64,000 bases of DNA from Myxococcales bacterium (GCA_016716835.1 JADJUW010000001.1:744001-808000); one strand, 5' to 3'. Positions 10,441 through 20,988 are shown, counted from the stretch's first letter. Numbers and translations are program-made. Notes: generated by a model from the letters alone, not told the origin.

Positions 10441-13400
10441 GTGCCCTGCCTCAGTGAGGAATTGCTTGCGCAGGTAAGCGACTCGGCGATGTCGCCGGAG
10501 GTCCGGGCGCATCTGGCGCAGTGCATGGCGTGTCGAGATACGCTCGCGCTGGCCACGGGCGTCGCGCTCGACATGCTCGACGACGCCAGCTTGCCGCCCG
10601 AAGCCGTGGGCCGCTACACCTTTCAAGAGGTGCTAGGGCGTGGAGGGCAGGCGCTGGTGCTCCGCGTCTTTGATCATCAGTTGCGGCGCGACGTCGCGCT
10701 CAAAGAACTGCACAGCGAATCGGCATCCGCCGGCAAGCGGTTCGTCCGCGAGGCACGCATGATTGCGCGTCTGTCGCACCCGGCCATCCTCCCGATCTAT
10801 GACATCGGTCTACGTAGCAATGGCCGCGCCTATTACACCATGCCGCTTATTACCGGCCGCACGGTGCGACAGATCGCCCGCGCCGATGCGAGCACGCCAG
10901 CTTGGCCGGAGTTGCTACCGCACTTGCTGCGCGCCGCCGAGGCGGTTGCGTACGCGCATCAGCATGGCATCATCCACCGCGACCTAACGTCGGCCAATGT
11001 GCTGGTTGGCGATTTTGGCGAGACCTATGTCATTGATTGGGGCCTGGCGCGCGAAGCCGCGGGCGAGGATGCGACGGAGCTCGCCGGCGGGGAGCCGTCC
11101 ATCCCGTCCGCCCCGAGCGCCCCTGACGCCACGATCGAAGGCACCGTCGTCGGCACGCCCGGCTATATGAGCCCCGAGCAACTCCGCGGCTCGCTGGTCG
11201 ATGAACGCGTCGACGTGTGGGGCCTTGGCGCCATCCTGTACGAGTCAATTTGGGCGCGGCCACCGGGGCTCGACCCGACGCAAATCAACTTTGAGCACGC
11301 CACGGCGCCAGCGCCGCTGATTTCGATCGTGCGGCGTGCGTTGGCGGCTAATCACGAAACGCGCTATGTCAGCGTGAGCGCGCTGGCCGATGATATCCGG
11401 CGCCTGCTCGCGTACGAGCGCGTCAGCGAGCACCATTATTCGACGCTTGAGGGCGTGCGCTTGTGGGTCCGCCGCAATCGCCTTTATTTTCGCGCCGCGC
11501 TCGCGCTCAGCATCGTGCTCCTCATCGCCTTGATTTTCACCGCCCAAGCCCTGGTGAGCGCACGCAATTCGAATCACGCAGAACGTGCGGCGACGATGGA
11601 GGCGCGCAATCAGACCAGCGTCGCCAAGCGCCATCTGCTGGCTGGGTACGTCTCTAAGGCGCGTGCGCTCCTAAATACCAAGCGACACCTCGATGCGCAG
11701 GTATATGCCGCGGCGGCGTATGCGCAGCTCGACGACGCCTCGCCGGCCTCCGCGCAGGCTCGCGCCGCGCTGCGCGGCATCGTCGCGCTGGCCGCGCACC
11801 AACCCGTCATACGTGTCGTGGCGCGTAAGACGCTGGCGCTGCCGCAAGTGTTACCAGTCATCGCTATGGCCTGGTCGCCGTCGGGGGAGCAGCTCGCGGC
11901 GGCGCAGAGCGATGGTGTCATCGTGCTTGACGCCAATGGGGAGGAAGTCTATCGCCTCCGCACCGGCGTTGCCGCGACGAGCCTCGCTTGGGCAGGGCCG
12001 ACCGGCGAGCTCATCGTCACCGACCGGCACGGCCTGCACCTGTATCGCGGCGACGTGCTGGTACGCGAGTTGGCGATGCAAGAGGACCGCGGCGTCGAGA
12101 TTACGAGCGCCCTGTTTTCCGATCTGTCGGGTGTGATCGCGACGACCCCTGGCAAGCTAGTCTTCTTCGATGCCGCGTGGCAGGTAACCGGCCACGCCGA
12201 ATCCATGCTGGGGGGCCCGATGGCGTTCGTTACCACGCCAGATCGGCGGGTCGTCTTGGGCGCCGTGCTCGGCGACGTCGAGGTGTGGGATTTTGAGCGT
12301 CGCCGCCTCGTGCGCCGCTACGAGGCAATGATGCCCTCGACCGCGGTTACTCGCTTACGCAATGGGGACGGCATCTTTGTCGACCAGTTCTTGCAGCGGG
12401 TGGATGAACCGGACGTCGATCGCAGGAGCGGCGGGGTGAATGCGGAAGCAAGCGATGTCGATCGTCCACGCGCGGTGGCGCAGCTTAGCGAGACCGCGCT
12501 CATCGAGGTGAACCCGACGGGGCAGGTGTCGTTCGGTACCCTCTCGGGTCAGCACGAGTCGACGTCGGACATCTTATTGCCATCCGCTGATTTTGTCGGG
12601 GTGGCCGCGAGGCCCGATGGTCGGGTCGCGCTCGCGAGTGGCAGCAGCGTCGTTATCATCGAAACCCGGCCGACGCCCTCGCGGCCGATTTTGTTGTACG
12701 CCCGCGATAGCGTCGACGCGCACGAGGTGCTGCGCTACCAGTGTGGCGCAAACCGGGCGGTGATGCAGGCGACGTCGGAGCGCGTGATGATCCATGTCGA
12801 CGGCAAGGCGCGAGAGGTTGTGCCGCCGGTGGGCACCGGCCAGATCCTCGCGGCCAAGCTGTTCGATGGCAACGAGAACGTGCTGGTGACGACGCAGCAA
12901 GGCATGTTTGTCTGGCGTGCGCAGGGGCCTAGCCAAACGATCGCAGGGGATTATCGCTTCGCTATGGCCACGGGTCCGCTCATCGTCGCGGTCGCGCGAG
13001 TTGGCGCCTCGAATCACCTAGCCCATTGGCGCGATGGCAAGGCGCAGCCGGCTACGCCCTTTGAGGGGGATGCCTCGCTGCTGATCGCTAACGATGCTGG
13101 CACGCGCGTGTTGCTCGGCGTGGGCGGCGCGTTGCGCGTGTATGATGTGACGGGCGATGGGCCCGCGCGCTTGATGACACAGGTAGAGCAGGCTGCCGGA
13201 TGGCAAGAAGCGCGGGCGTGGCAAGGGCATTGGCTGGTCGTTCGGCCCGGCCAGGTGCTGGTACTGGAAGCGGAAACGTTGCGAGAGCTGGCGCAGCTGC
13301 CCTTTGGCGCGCAATCGCTTAACTCGGTCGCCGTGCTGGGGGAGCTGCTTGCGATTGAGACGATGACGGAGTTCTATGTATGGAACCTTTCGACGTGGAA

Positions 13401-13605
13401 GCTATTTGCCGAGCTGCCCATCGATACCACCATAACCAACCTATGCTTGCTCGATGACCGCGGGGCGATTGGCGCAATCGATCTAAACGCGGATTTTGGC
13501 TTGGCCCAGATCGAGGCCGATCTGAGCGGACTTGGGCAAACCCTCGCCACCATGCGCGTGGTGATGGGCGAGCGGTTTACGGCGGAGCCTGTGAACGATG
13601 AGTAG
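10441..13605 (+). CDS. Ser/Thr kinase with zinc-finger anti-sigma-like head and beta-propeller-like repeats
   Basis: 1054 residues from a GTG start. Order: a short N-terminal HxxxCxxC zinc motif (H24, C28, C31), as in ZAS anti-sigma factors; a kinase domain (about 59-325) with GRGGQALVLRV, VALKEL and GTPGYMSPE; one membrane span (about 351-373); then about 650 residues of WD40/YWTD-like beta-propeller repeats outside the membrane. The catalytic loop reads HRDLTSAN: the catalytic Asp (181) and Asn (186) are present, but Thr replaces the usual Lys, and the DFG motif is DWG. It overlaps the ECF sigma factor gene downstream by 8 bases. I infer that the kinase head binds and controls that sigma factor in response to a signal sensed by the propeller. 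Confidence 0.85.
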   Translation: MPCLSEELLAQVSDSAMSPEVRAHLAQCMACRDTLALATGVALDMLDDASLPPEAVGRYTFQEVLGRGGQALVLRVFDHQLRRDVALKELHSESASAGKRFVREARMIARLSHPAILPIYDIGLRSNGRAYYTMPLITGRTVRQIARADASTPAWPELLPHLLRAAEAVAYAHQHGIIHRDLTSANVLVGDFGETYVIDWGLAREAAGEDATELAGGEPSIPSAPSAPDATIEGTVVGTPGYMSPEQLRGSLVDERVDVWGLGAILYESIWARPPGLDPTQINFEHATAPAPLISIVRRALAANHETRYVSVSALADDIRRLLAYERVSEHHYSTLEGVRLWVRRNRLYFRAALALSIVLLIALIFTAQALVSARNSNHAERAATMEARNQTSVAKRHLLAGYVSKARALLNTKRHLDAQVYAAAAYAQLDDASPASAQARAALRGIVALAAHQPVIRVVARKTLALPQVLPVIAMAWSPSGEQLAAAQSDGVIVLDANGEEVYRLRTGVAATSLAWAGPTGELIVTDRHGLHLYRGDVLVRELAMQEDRGVEITSALFSDLSGVIATTPGKLVFFDAAWQVTGHAESMLGGPMAFVTTPDRRVVLGAVLGDVEVWDFERRRLVRRYEAMMPSTAVTRLRNGDGIFVDQFLQRVDEPDVDRRSGGVNAEASDVDRPRAVAQLSETALIEVNPTGQVSFGTLSGQHESTSDILLPSADFVGVAARPDGRVALASGSSVVIIETRPTPSRPILLYARDSVDAHEVLRYQCGANRAVMQATSERVMIHVDGKAREVVPPVGTGQILAAKLFDGNENVLVTTQQGMFVWRAQGPSQTIAGDYRFAMATGPLIVAVARVGASNHLAHWRDGKAQPATPFEGDASLLIANDAGTRVLLGVGGALRVYDVTGDGPARLMTQVEQAAGWQEARAWQGHWLVVRPGQVLVLEAETLRELAQLPFGAQSLNSVAVLGELLAIETMTEFYVWNLSTWKLFAELPIDTTITNLCLLDDRGAIGAIDLNADFGLAQIEADLSGLGQTLATMRVVMGERFTAEPVNDE

Positions 13606-14374
13606 CGCGACCTTGCCCCAGATTCAGGACGCCCTGGCGCTGCTTGGTGAGGTGGTCGAACTCGGGGGGCCGCTTGATGCCATCATCGCGCGGGTCGCGG
13701 CGCTCGAGCTGCCAACAACCACCCACCTGCAAGACGTGTGTCTCGCGGCGGCGTGCCTCGAGGGCGACTATCGCGCCGCCGAATACCTCATCGTGCGTTA
13801 TGGCCAGCCGATGCGCGCCGTGGTGCGGCGAGCCTGCCTGTCGGCGTCTGATGCCGAGGACGTGCTGCAGGATGTCTTGGTCAAGGTGCTGGTCGGGCGC
13901 CCGCCCGCGCCGCCAGCGCTGCAAGGCTACCGCGGGCAGGGCCCACTGCAGGCCTGGCTGTCGGTGGTGGCAGCCCGTGTCGGGGTTGATCTAGTGCGGC
14001 AACCCAGGACCACCTCGCTCGCCGACACGTTGCTGTCATCCATTGCGATGCCAGCGCCCGCGCCACATGACTTGCCTGCGGGTCGCAAGCACGATTTCAA
14101 GCGAGCCGTCGGGTTGGCGCTCGATGAGCTAGACAACATCGACCGCCAGGTGCTGCGCCTGCATCTGTCAGGCCTCGTTGCCGAACAAATCGGGCGCGCC
14201 GTGGGGCTGCACCGCGTCAGCGTGGCGAGGCGTATTTCGTCGATTCGCGACAAGCTGCGCGAAAAGGTCCTCGCGCGCATGGGCGTCGCAGCCGACGAAC
14301 TAGCCGACGATGTGTCGCAGCTATCGGTCAGCCTCGAGCGAATGCTTACTCAAGGTCTAGGACATCATCAATGA
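13598..14374 (+). CDS. ECF-type RNA polymerase sigma factor
   Basis: 258 residues. Region 2 is recognisable (YLIVRYGQPMRAVVRR, then SASDAEDVLQDVLVKVL and a GPLQAWLSVVA stretch), and region 4 has a helix-turn-helix around LVAEQIGRAVGLHRVSVARRI. An N-terminal extension of about 60 residues and a short C-terminal tail are unusual for minimal ECF factors. The gene starts inside the end of the kinase/anti-sigma-like gene, so the two are translationally coupled and probably form a regulatory pair. Its 3' end overlaps the convergent gene on the other strand by 29 bases. The target promoters are unknown. Confidence 0.85.
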   Translation: MSSATLPQIQDALALLGEVVELGGPLDAIIARVAALELPTTTHLQDVCLAAACLEGDYRAAEYLIVRYGQPMRAVVRRACLSASDAEDVLQDVLVKVLVGRPPAPPALQGYRGQGPLQAWLSVVAARVGVDLVRQPRTTSLADTLLSSIAMPAPAPHDLPAGRKHDFKRAVGLALDELDNIDRQVLRLHLSGLVAEQIGRAVGLHRVSVARRISSIRDKLREKVLARMGVAADELADDVSQLSVSLERMLTQGLGHHQ

Positions 14375-15839
14375 TCTCTTGGGCCGCCTCTTTGGAGAGG
14401 CTGGTGTTTACGGTGAAAACCATGCCGTCGACTAACTTACCGGCGCCGCCTTCTGAGTTTGCCATGGCGTCGTAGTTGGCCTGCAGGGTTGCCTGCGGGA
14501 CTGGCGACGAGGCATCCGTTGGACGTATGAGCGTGATGGAGACCGAGTTGAGCGTTTTTGGGCCCGTGATGTTCTTGCGCACCAATTGGATCATGAGCAG
14601 CTTCATCGGTCCGGCTGGGGTTTCCTTCTGGCTCGTCACCTCAAAGTCCTCGCTCATCGAGTAGGCGTCAATGATGTCCTGAGCCGTGGCGTCGGCGAGC
14701 GGTGTGCCGTTAATGGACGCGCTGCCACCACCTTCGACGGGCTTGGCGGTGGTGGTGCCGGCGGCAGGCAAAGTCGACGAGGTGATATTGAGGTCGACGG
14801 AGAGCCCGCCCTTGACGCTCTTGGCAAATTCGTCCTTGATGCGGATTTTGTATTTGCCGGGGGCGAAGGATTGTTCGTCGATTTCGCCGATCGCGCTGGA
14901 GACCAGTGGCTCATTGCTGCCGGCGGCGAAGATCTCTATTTCAGGGAAGCTCTCGATTTTTTTACCAGCCGGTGATTTGGCGACGATCGCGAAGTCGCTT
15001 TTTTGCGTGACCGTCCACTCGTATTCTTTCCAGTCTTTGTCGGTGAGCTTGACCGAGCAGGCCTTTTTGGTGACGTCGCTTAGATTGTCGCACGAGTCTT
15101 TGCCGCCAATTGGGCCGCCGAGCGCGAACAAGATGATGCCAACCACGAGGCCCGCGCCGCCCCCGGCCATGCCGAACTTGGCTTGCTTGGTCGTAGCGCC
15201 AAGCAGGGCTTCGCGGCCCTTGCCCGAGATGAAGAGATTGCCGAGCAGGCCATCGGCCTTGACGATTGCCTGGCCATTCCACTTGCCCATGACGAACATG
15301 GTGGGCGAGGGCTTAAGCACGTGCTCTTCCACTTCGATGCCCTTGGAGTACTTGCTGCCCGGCAGCTGGTCGATGCTGGTGCTGTAGGCGCCGAACGTGA
15401 CGTGGCCCGCGGTCATTGCGCGTGAGTCCGAAAAGGTTTTTTCCAGCTTGCCGGAGATGCCTTCGCGGCCGTCGACGGTGACGGGGCCCGAGCCGTCGTT
15501 GAGCGAGAACGCCATGCCGAGCTTTTGCTCTTCGTGCTTGTCGCGGCCGGTCTTCTTCTTCTCGCCGTCTTCGGTTTGTTCGACCTCTTCCCATTTTTGA
15601 TAGGCGACCAATTCATAATAGAGACAGGGGGTGCCCGAGCATGGCGCGATCAGCAGCTCGCGCGCCTCGGCGACGCCTTCGGTCGAGATGGCACCTTTAG
15701 GCCCAAGCGTCGCGCCGGGTACCGATGAGGTGCGCGCAAACGGCGCCGCTAAAATCTTCTTGGCGTGGAGATGCTTGAAGATGCCAAACCCCAAGCTTGC
15801 TAAGGCGATAACAATTAAAATAATACCAACTAAACTCAT
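14346..15839 (-). CDS. Membrane protein with GIDE-like domain (putative)
   Basis: 497 residues. An N-terminal membrane span (about 3-22) is followed by a region resembling the GIDE/MULAN-type domain found in bacterial membrane proteins: EGVAEARELLIAPCSGTPCLYYELVAYQKW, then a charged loop, then GTF-like beta strands (about 110-210). A second hydrophobic span lies near 223-243. The remainder (about 250-497) is a predicted external domain with an Ig-like or pre-peptidase-like strand pattern and a Thr/Gly linker. Eukaryotic GIDE domains belong to a mitochondrial ubiquitin ligase, but here there is no RING finger, so no ligase role is implied. It lies downstream of the pyruvate dehydrogenase genes, 135 bases away, and may be transcribed with them. 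Confidence 0.6.
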   Translation of the reverse strand: MSLVGIILIVIALASLGFGIFKHLHAKKILAAPFARTSSVPGATLGPKGAISTEGVAEARELLIAPCSGTPCLYYELVAYQKWEEVEQTEDGEKKKTGRDKHEEQKLGMAFSLNDGSGPVTVDGREGISGKLEKTFSDSRAMTAGHVTFGAYSTSIDQLPGSKYSKGIEVEEHVLKPSPTMFVMGKWNGQAIVKADGLLGNLFISGKGREALLGATTKQAKFGMAGGGAGLVVGIILFALGGPIGGKDSCDNLSDVTKKACSVKLTDKDWKEYEWTVTQKSDFAIVAKSPAGKKIESFPEIEIFAAGSNEPLVSSAIGEIDEQSFAPGKYKIRIKDEFAKSVKGGLSVDLNITSSTLPAAGTTTAKPVEGGGSASINGTPLADATAQDIIDAYSMSEDFEVTSQKETPAGPMKLLMIQLVRKNITGPKTLNSVSITLIRPTDASSPVPQATLQANYDAMANSEGGAGKLVDGMVFTVNTSLSKEAAQEIIDDVLDLE

Positions 15840-15974
15840 AACCCGTTGCTCCTGTGTGTTGCGGACTGCGGCGGGAAAACCCCATCGCTTGCTTGCTAGA
15901 CGGGGCGAGGTCGTAGCTGTAGCGCCGAAAAACGCACGGGCCGGCCCGGTTGGCGGCGGACGGGGTCTAACCTG

Positions 15975-17435
15975 TTATAAAGATAGGGCTTCTGGTTTCT
16001 CAAGCAGCGCGATGAGCGCGGCGAGAAACTCGGCGCCGAGCGCGCCATCAATGACGCGGTGGTCGCACGACATAGTTAGCGTCATGCGCTTGCCGGGAAC
16101 CACGGCGCCATCTTTGACGACGGGGGTATCGACGATCGTTCCGACCGCCAAGATGCCGGCCTCGGGTGGATTGATGATGGCCGTAAAGCGCTCGATGCCG
16201 AACATGCCGAGGTTGGAGATGGTGAAGGTGGAGCCCGTAATTTCGTGCCCCTTGAGGTGCTTAGTACGCGCGCGGTCGGCCAGGTCGGCGACCTCGCTGG
16301 CAATCGAGCCAATGCCTTTGAGATCGGTGTCGCGCACCACGGGCGTGACGAGGCCATCTTCGATGGCGACGGCGACGCCGATATGCACGCGCTGGAAGTA
16401 GCGGATGCCTTCGCCGATCCACGAGGCATTGCACCCAGGCACGCGACGCAGCGCCAGCGCGACCGCTTTGATAATTAGGTCGTTGACCGAGATCTTGCCT
16501 TTGCCGGCGAGCAGATCATTGAGCCGCGCGCGAAACGCGAGCAGCGGCGCGGCGTCGAATTGCCGCATGAGATAAAAATGCGGCGCGCCATTTTTGGCTT
16601 CGGTCAGGCGCGCGGCGATGCGCTTGCGCATATTTGACGCGGGCACGTCGACGAAGTCACCAGCCGCCGCGTCGTCCGTGGTGCGGCGAGTTGCAAGCGC
16701 ATTGACGTTGACGCTTGCTGGTGCGTGTGGCGCCGCGATGGGGCCACTAAAGGAAACGTCGATCGGTGTCGAAAAATTCTTCGCGATGGCGCCGGTGACG
16801 ATCGCGCTATCGTTGGCATCAAGCGGCGCGGCGACCACGCCGGCGTCGTTGTCGCCGGCCGCGGCCCGTACGTCGCGTTCGACGATGCGACCACCTGGAC
16901 CGCTGCCGCGCACGGTGCGCAGGTCGATGCCGAGCTCAGCGGCTAGGGTCTTCGCAAGCGGTGAGGCGAGCAGCTTAGCGCCAGCTTGCGCGGGTGGGGC
17001 TGGCGTCGCCGCGACCGCCGCTGCACGGGGTGGTGATGCTATGGCGGCGGCGGCGGCGGGCGTGCCGGGCGCGGCGGTAGCTTTTGCAGCAGGGACGGCA
17101 GTCGCTGCCGGGGCAGCAGCAGCCGGTGGGGTCGCGGTAGCCGGGGCTGCACTCATTTGGCCTTGCGCCTGCGCGAGCAGCGCGGCGATATCGTCGCCGG
17201 GCTTGCCGATAATCGCCACCGGCGCGCCGAGCTTGACGGTCTGTCCCTCTTTGACGAGGAGCTTAAGCAGCGTGCCCTCATCTTCAATATTGAAGTCCAT
17301 GTTGGCTTTGTCGGTTTCGACCTCGGCGACCAAATCGCCGGGCGAGACCTTGTCGCCTTCTTTCTTGACCCAGCGCAGCAGCACGCCTTCTTCCATCGTG
17401 GGCGAGAGCTTGGGTAATCCGAGAATTTGCGCCAT
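15975..17435 (-). CDS. pdhC: Pyruvate dehydrogenase E2, dihydrolipoamide acetyltransferase
   Basis: Core of the pyruvate dehydrogenase complex; moves acetyl groups from its lipoyl arm to CoA. 486 residues: a lipoyl domain (about 1-78) with the lipoylated Lys in ETDKANMDF, an Ala/Pro-rich swinging linker (about 90-150), a peripheral-subunit-binding domain (SPLAKTLAAELGIDL, then GSGPGGRIVERDV), a second linker and the catalytic domain (about 250-486) ending with the active-site HRVIDGALGAEF. One lipoyl domain only. The stop of E1beta and the start here are 13 bases apart, so E1alpha-E1beta-E2 form one operon. Confidence 0.95.
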   Translation of the reverse strand: MAQILGLPKLSPTMEEGVLLRWVKKEGDKVSPGDLVAEVETDKANMDFNIEDEGTLLKLLVKEGQTVKLGAPVAIIGKPGDDIAALLAQAQGQMSAAPATATPPAAAAPAATAVPAAKATAAPGTPAAAAAIASPPRAAAVAATPAPPAQAGAKLLASPLAKTLAAELGIDLRTVRGSGPGGRIVERDVRAAAGDNDAGVVAAPLDANDSAIVTGAIAKNFSTPIDVSFSGPIAAPHAPASVNVNALATRRTTDDAAAGDFVDVPASNMRKRIAARLTEAKNGAPHFYLMRQFDAAPLLAFRARLNDLLAGKGKISVNDLIIKAVALALRRVPGCNASWIGEGIRYFQRVHIGVAVAIEDGLVTPVVRDTDLKGIGSIASEVADLADRARTKHLKGHEITGSTFTISNLGMFGIERFTAIINPPEAGILAVGTIVDTPVVKDGAVVPGKRMTLTMSCDHRVIDGALGAEFLAALIALLEKPEALSL

Positions 17436-17448
17436 GGTGCCTCTTTGC

Positions 17449-18429
<981 letters not shown>

Positions 18430-18431
18430 GC

Positions 18432-19436
18432 TTAGGCTTCCTTCGTGACATAGGATTTGTAGTCATCGGCGGGCGGCGAGTCTTCGGCAAATTGCACCGA
18501 GTCTTCGATCTCCGCCTTGACGTCGGCCTCGAGCGCTTCGAGCGTGGCGTCACTGGTGCCGATGGAAACCAAGAGGTCGCGGGCGCGGTTGAGCGGATCG
18601 CGGCGGCGCCATTCTTCCACTTCTTCCTTGGTGCGGTACAGGCCTGGGTCACTCATGGAGTGCCCGCGGAAGCGATAGGTGACCACCTCGACCAGGGTCG
18701 GCTCGCCGGTTTCGCGGGCGCGGGCGACGGCCTCGGCGATGCGACGCTTTACTTTTAGGACGTCGTCGCCATCAAAACGATCGCGCGCCATGCCGTGAGC
18801 AATCGCCCGCAGCGAGACGTCTTCGACCGCGAGGCTGCGGTAGATTGGCGTGCCCATCGAGTACTGATTGTTTTCGCAGATGAAGACGCACGGCACCTTC
18901 CACAGCGCCGCGAGCGCTAGGCCCTCGGCGAAGCCGCCGATGGTCGACGCGCCGTCGCCAAAAAAACAAAGCGTGACGCGGCCGTCATTGCGATATTTTG
19001 ACGCAAACGCAGCGCCGGCGGCGATTGGCACGTGGCCGCCAACGATGCCGTAGCCGCCGAGAAAATTGGTCGGCTTGTCAAACAGGTGCATCGAGCCGCC
19101 GAGGCCTTTGACGAGCCCGGTTTTCTTGCCGTAGAGCTCGGCCATGATCGGCCTTGCCGCGACGCCCTTGGCGTACGCGTGCCCGTGTTCGCGATAGGTT
19201 GCGACGACGTAGTCTTCCGGTTTGAGCGTCGCGATGGCGCCAACGCACACCGCCTCTTGCCCAATAATAAGGTGGAGAAAGCCGCCGATCTTGCCGACTG
19301 AATACGCCTTGGCCGAGGCCTCCTCCATGCGGCGGATGGCGAGCATCTGGCGATAGAGGGGCAATAATTCGTCGGCGGTGACTGGGCCGAGGTCGTCGTC
19401 GGCCGATAGAGTAGAAGAAGCCTCGGGGAGGGACAT
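18432..19436 (-). CDS. pdhA: Pyruvate dehydrogenase E1 component, alpha subunit
   Basis: Alpha half of pyruvate dehydrogenase E1, carrying the thiamine-diphosphate motif GDGASTIGGFAEGLALAALWKVPCVFICENNQ. Other signatures are YREHGHAYAKG, the GGSMHLFD stretch and the phosphorylation-loop-like YRFRGHSMSDPGLYRTKEE. About 334 residues; an in-frame ATG at 19448 would add four residues, and neither start has a strong Shine-Dalgarno. First gene of the E1alpha-E1beta-E2 operon. The upstream 500 bases contain no gene, so the promoter must lie there, but I cannot place it. Confidence 0.95.
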   Translation of the reverse strand: MSLPEASSTLSADDDLGPVTADELLPLYRQMLAIRRMEEASAKAYSVGKIGGFLHLIIGQEAVCVGAIATLKPEDYVVATYREHGHAYAKGVAARPIMAELYGKKTGLVKGLGGSMHLFDKPTNFLGGYGIVGGHVPIAAGAAFASKYRNDGRVTLCFFGDGASTIGGFAEGLALAALWKVPCVFICENNQYSMGTPIYRSLAVEDVSLRAIAHGMARDRFDGDDVLKVKRRIAEAVARARETGEPTLVEVVTYRFRGHSMSDPGLYRTKEEVEEWRRRDPLNRARDLLVSIGTSDATLEALEADVKAEIEDSVQFAEDSPPADDYKSYVTKEA

Positions 19437-19448
19437 TGCCGCTACCAT

Positions 19449-19944
19449 AGCCAGCGTGGCGGGGTTCGACTAGTTCACTTTTGCCAATTATTTTGGGCGT
19501 TTCCCCGCGCGCTGGCGGTGTCGCAGCGCATGGGCGCGGGGCCGGCGCCCTGCGGGGTCGGGCGCATGCGCCCCTCCGTGCCCGCCGGCGGGTGCATCGT
19601 GTTGTAGCTCCGCCAGCGGGGATTCCCTCACATGCTTCTTTTATGGCGCCACGCCTGCTCGCGCTGCTCGCGACGGCTGGCACTCGACACAGGCAATTTC
19701 GTGCTTTCCGCTTGCGACACCAAAGAGTCTCGTGACGGCGCCAAAAAGAACATGTGAGTTAACCCCGCTGGCTGGAACGCCCACTGCGCCGGGGGCGCAA
19801 TGGGCTTTGGTGGTGTGCCGGCGAGCACCGCGGCGGGTTTTGCGCGGCAAAACCGCGCCGCGCCCTGCGGTTGCCTAACGCGGGGGACCCGGTGGGCGCT
19901 GTGGTGGGCGGTGGAGCGCCCAGCGCTTTCGCTCCCCAGATGGT
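19449..19944. other. Intergenic stretch without a supported gene
   Basis: About 500 bases between the pyruvate dehydrogenase operon and a broken nucleotidyltransferase gene. Open frames here are short, lack recognisable domains and have no ribosome binding site, so I call none. The right part holds a strong imperfect inverted repeat at 19831-19860 (GGTTTTGC and GCAAAACC arms around a 3-base loop, extended by GC-rich flanks). No sigma-54 element was found. It may contain the pdh promoter on the minus strand. Confidence 0.5.
19831..19860. repeat. Inverted repeat (hairpin)
   Basis: Arms GGTTTTGC and GCAAAACC are perfect and separated by GCG; the flanking CGGCG and CGCCG extend the stem with a one-base mismatch or bulge. 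There is no following T run, so an intrinsic terminator is not clear. It lies in the gene-free stretch downstream of the broken nucleotidyltransferase (minus strand) and could end that transcript. Confidence 0.4.
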
Positions 19945-20509
19945 TCAGTCGGTCGTCGCTTCGTTGGCCGCACGCCATTCATCGCCAAGATCCAGCTCAG
20001 CTATCCACCGTTGCAGGTACCCATGGTCGAGCTGGCTACCCGCGACCGCGACAATCCCCGCAACGTCTCGTCGCTGGCGAGCTGAGCCGCCCGAGCTCTT
20101 CGACCATTCGAGCTTCGAAATGATCGTGTCTTCGGCGGTGGCAACCAAAACCGGCACGCCAAACATCGAGGCTGGCGTTCGGCGCTGAAATTCCTCGCGG
20201 CTAAACGGCCTGCTTTTGCATAAGATAAAGTCGACCTTCCAGCCAGTCGCATGGTCGATGACGTTAAACATCCCACGATCGCGGTACGCGCGCGTTGCCA
20301 CCTCGCGATCGCAATAGTAGGCGCCCTTACAAAATACCTCCACCAACGCCTCAAAGCTGGCCGCCCCAGGGGGCGATGATGAGGTCAATATCCAGAGTCG
20401 ACCGCGGCAAGCCGTGCTTGGTGCTGGCGAACGAACCGCCAACCATGTAGGGCACGCCCGATGCGGACAGCGCCTCGGTCACGCGAGTTAGCAGCTCGGC
20501 GACGTTCAT
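19945..20509 (-). pseudogene. Nucleotidyltransferase-like protein, frameshifted
   Basis: Reading from the ATG at 20509, the first frame gives a nucleotidyltransferase-type N-terminus (PYMVGGSFASTKHGLPR, then STLDIDLIIAP, with the GGS and DxD elements) and then stops. The rest of the protein (SFEALVEVF... RGMFNVIDHATGWKVDF... FGVPVLVATAEDTIISKLEW) continues in the next frame to 19945. Removing one base from the G5 run at 20369-20373 (C5 on the coding strand) restores one frame of about 187 residues. The family is related to DUF6036/AbiEii-type nucleotidyltransferases that often pair with a small partner gene. The start codon overlaps the stop of the 81-residue upstream gene (ATGA). It is either a decayed gene or a homopolymer sequencing error. 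Confidence 0.7.
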
Positions 20510-20751
20510 TTGCTTGCGCGTTGGTGCGCTACCCGCGCCGCGAGCTCGTCGCCGTACAGCAGCCGAATGAGCTCGTGGATAACCTGCGGCTCGGTAAAAT
20601 GCGGATGGCGCTCACGAATCCCTTGCACCGTCATCGCGCGCACCGCCTCGCTTAGCTGAGCCCCTTGCGCCAAGCGCCCATCCCCACCCAGCGCCCTTAG
20701 CGCTTCCACCTGCGCCTGATGCGAGGCCTGGTCGGTGTCACGAGGGCGCAC
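20506..20751 (-). CDS. Small partner protein of the nucleotidyltransferase, unknown function
   Basis: 81 residues from a GTG start. The second half (LSEAVRAMTVQGIRERHP, then VIHELIRLLYGDELAARVA) is the recognisable part: a short helical family usually encoded just upstream of a nucleotidyltransferase or similar gene. It overlaps the next start by four bases, so the two form a coupled pair, which is compatible with a toxin-antitoxin-like or two-component defence module, though nothing here proves that. No DNA-binding motif is evident. Confidence 0.6.
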   Translation of the reverse strand: MRPRDTDQASHQAQVEALRALGGDGRLAQGAQLSEAVRAMTVQGIRERHPHFTEPQVIHELIRLLYGDELAARVAHQRASK

Positions 20752-20988
20752 GCCTTATGATACATCAATCGTTGTTTCGGCGGGAGGCAAATATATACAA
20801 CGATCGCCACACGTTTGGCGGCCACAAGCCAGGCGGCGCCCACGCCTCGCTACACTGAGCGCCTGACCCGAGGGTGGCGCGTGGCAAGCGTTGCGTATGT
20901 TGGCTGGGTTGTGGCGGCGTGTAAGGCGCCATCGCAAGAAGTTCATCGGCAGACCGAGGGGCGTCGATGCGACCTGCGCGCAACAACA

